45,418 bases of DNA from NCBI GenBank assembly GCA_017937025.1, contig JAGBEJ010000007.1, positions 1-45,418 on the forward strand, read 5' to 3'. The notes below the pieces were generated by a model. It was not told where the DNA came from, made no database searches, and saw only the letters and a list, made by a program, of their open reading frames with translations. This DNA is from Paludibacteraceae bacterium. Lineage in GTDB: Bacteria > Bacteroidota > Bacteroidia > Bacteroidales > Paludibacteraceae. Position numbers and translations under genes: made by a program. How positions within the stretch are numbered: the stretch's first letter is position 1; every line of letters begins with the position of its first letter. Positions 44,936 through 45,418 of the stretch are shown here, in pieces.

Positions 44936-45418
44936 ATGGCAGAAATAATAAAACAAGGAACTTGCGGACATAAGCTAACCTGGACTTTAGATAACGAAGG
45001 ACTGCTAACAATAAGCGGAGAAGGAAAAATGGAGAATTATGGATTCTTTGACTCTCCATTTAAGAACACCAACGTCACAAAAGTTGAGATTTCACAAGGC
45101 GTTACAAGCATTGGAGAGAGTGCGTTCTCAGGATGCAAAGCGCTCACAAGCATCGAAATACCGAACTCGGTGACAAGCATTGGACTTGGAGCGTTTTTAG
45201 GATGCGAAGCGCTGACAAGCATTGAGATTCCGAACTCAGTGACAAGCATCGGAAGTTATGCGTTTGAGGGATGCGAAGCGCTGACAAACATTAATATATC
45301 TGATGGCAACGCCAACTACGCATCGGTTAATGGAGTGCTGTATGACAAAGAAAAGAAAACATTAATACGATGCCCTCAAACAAAAACAAGCATCGAAATT
45401 CCAAACTCTGTGACAAGC
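44936..45418 (+). CDS. BspA-like leucine-rich repeat protein (partial)
   Basis: An open frame from ATG 44936 that runs off the window; 161 codons are visible. It begins MAEIIKQGTCGHKLTWTLDNEGLLTISGEG, the cap commonly seen before LRR_5 repeats, and continues with 23-residue repeats of the form TSIGxxAFxGCxALTSIEIPNSV. The DNA period is exactly 69 bp (ACAAGC at 45104, 45173 and 45242). There is no signal peptide at this start, unlike typical secreted BspA proteins. The gene is divergent from porW. Adhesion or a host interaction is the usual suggestion for such proteins, but not shown here. Confidence 0.85.
   Translation, partial: MAEIIKQGTCGHKLTWTLDNEGLLTISGEGKMENYGFFDSPFKNTNVTKVEISQGVTSIGESAFSGCKALTSIEIPNSVTSIGLGAFLGCEALTSIEIPNSVTSIGSYAFEGCEALTNINISDGNANYASVNGVLYDKEKKTLIRCPQTKTSIEIPNSVTS
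45104..45310 (+). repeat. 69-bp tandem repeats within the LRR gene
   Basis: Three consecutive 69-bp units starting at 45104, 45173 and 45242, encoding one 23-residue LRR each. The first two are nearly identical at DNA level, so slippage or recombination could change the number of repeats. More partial copies continue to the window end. Confidence 0.8.

Overview
The window is a chromosomal segment of a Bacteroidales bacterium, most likely Prevotellaceae or a close relative. The evidence is the promoter style (TTTG, 19-20 bp, TAnnTTTG, with few Shine-Dalgarno sites), the acpP-fabF-rnc block, a fused gamma-alpha KorA, Bacteroidota lipoproteins, a BspA-type leucine-rich repeat protein, and homologues of GldJ, PorX and SprE/PorW from the type IX secretion and gliding machinery. 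The genus is an inference. Most of the window is housekeeping sequence.

Layout. 1-5700: a minus-strand lipid and translation block (acpP, fabF, rnc, then an acyl-CoA ligase and prfB). prfB needs the classical +1 frameshift, so its true start is at 1407. 5775-7057: purN and an ORF6N-domain protein. 7058-10738: the accessory part. It holds two tandem FISUMP-type lipoproteins, a structured RNA upstream of them, and a field of short palindromic repeats; an exact 46-bp direct repeat brackets the cassette. 10739-16928 (minus): VanZ-like protein, dprA, terC and a small lipoprotein-like protein, then proC, an XRE/cupin regulator and an acyl-CoA synthetase. 17164-22685 (plus): pta-ackA, a lipoprotein, an ABC-F ATPase whose second site is degenerate, and thiD. 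22686-27475 (minus): a CYTH protein, a tandem pair of acyl-CoA synthetases, and a membrane-anchored GyrI-like protein. 27634-30450: an M16 metallopeptidase. 30635-33512: korAB. 33682-35400: yidD, a zinc-ribbon protein and a membrane protein behind a second structured RNA. 35534-45418: asnS, gldJ, cdaA, porX, sprE/porW and the start of a leucine-rich repeat gene cut by the window edge.

How the genes work together. Fatty-acid synthesis and activation dominate: acpP, fabF and four AMP-forming acyl-CoA synthetases. pta-ackA and korAB are central anaerobic carbon metabolism at the acetyl-CoA and 2-oxoacid nodes. gldJ, porX and sprE/porW point to a type IX secretion system whose core genes lie elsewhere.

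The most unusual content is a pair of noncoding RNAs, about 333 nt (9850 to 9518) and 286 nt (35400 to 35115), both on the minus strand. They differ in primary sequence but share a Bacteroidota promoter box, a 5' hairpin starting at the expected transcript start, a CUACAUA linker, a small AAGCG-type hairpin, a long stem, and a closing GUGGGC/CCCGC domain that ends in a U tract. The stems covary and their wobble pairs only work on the minus strand. Each RNA lies directly upstream of a same-strand gene. The layout resembles what I recall of the Bacteroidales-1 RNA motif, but I could not confirm that.
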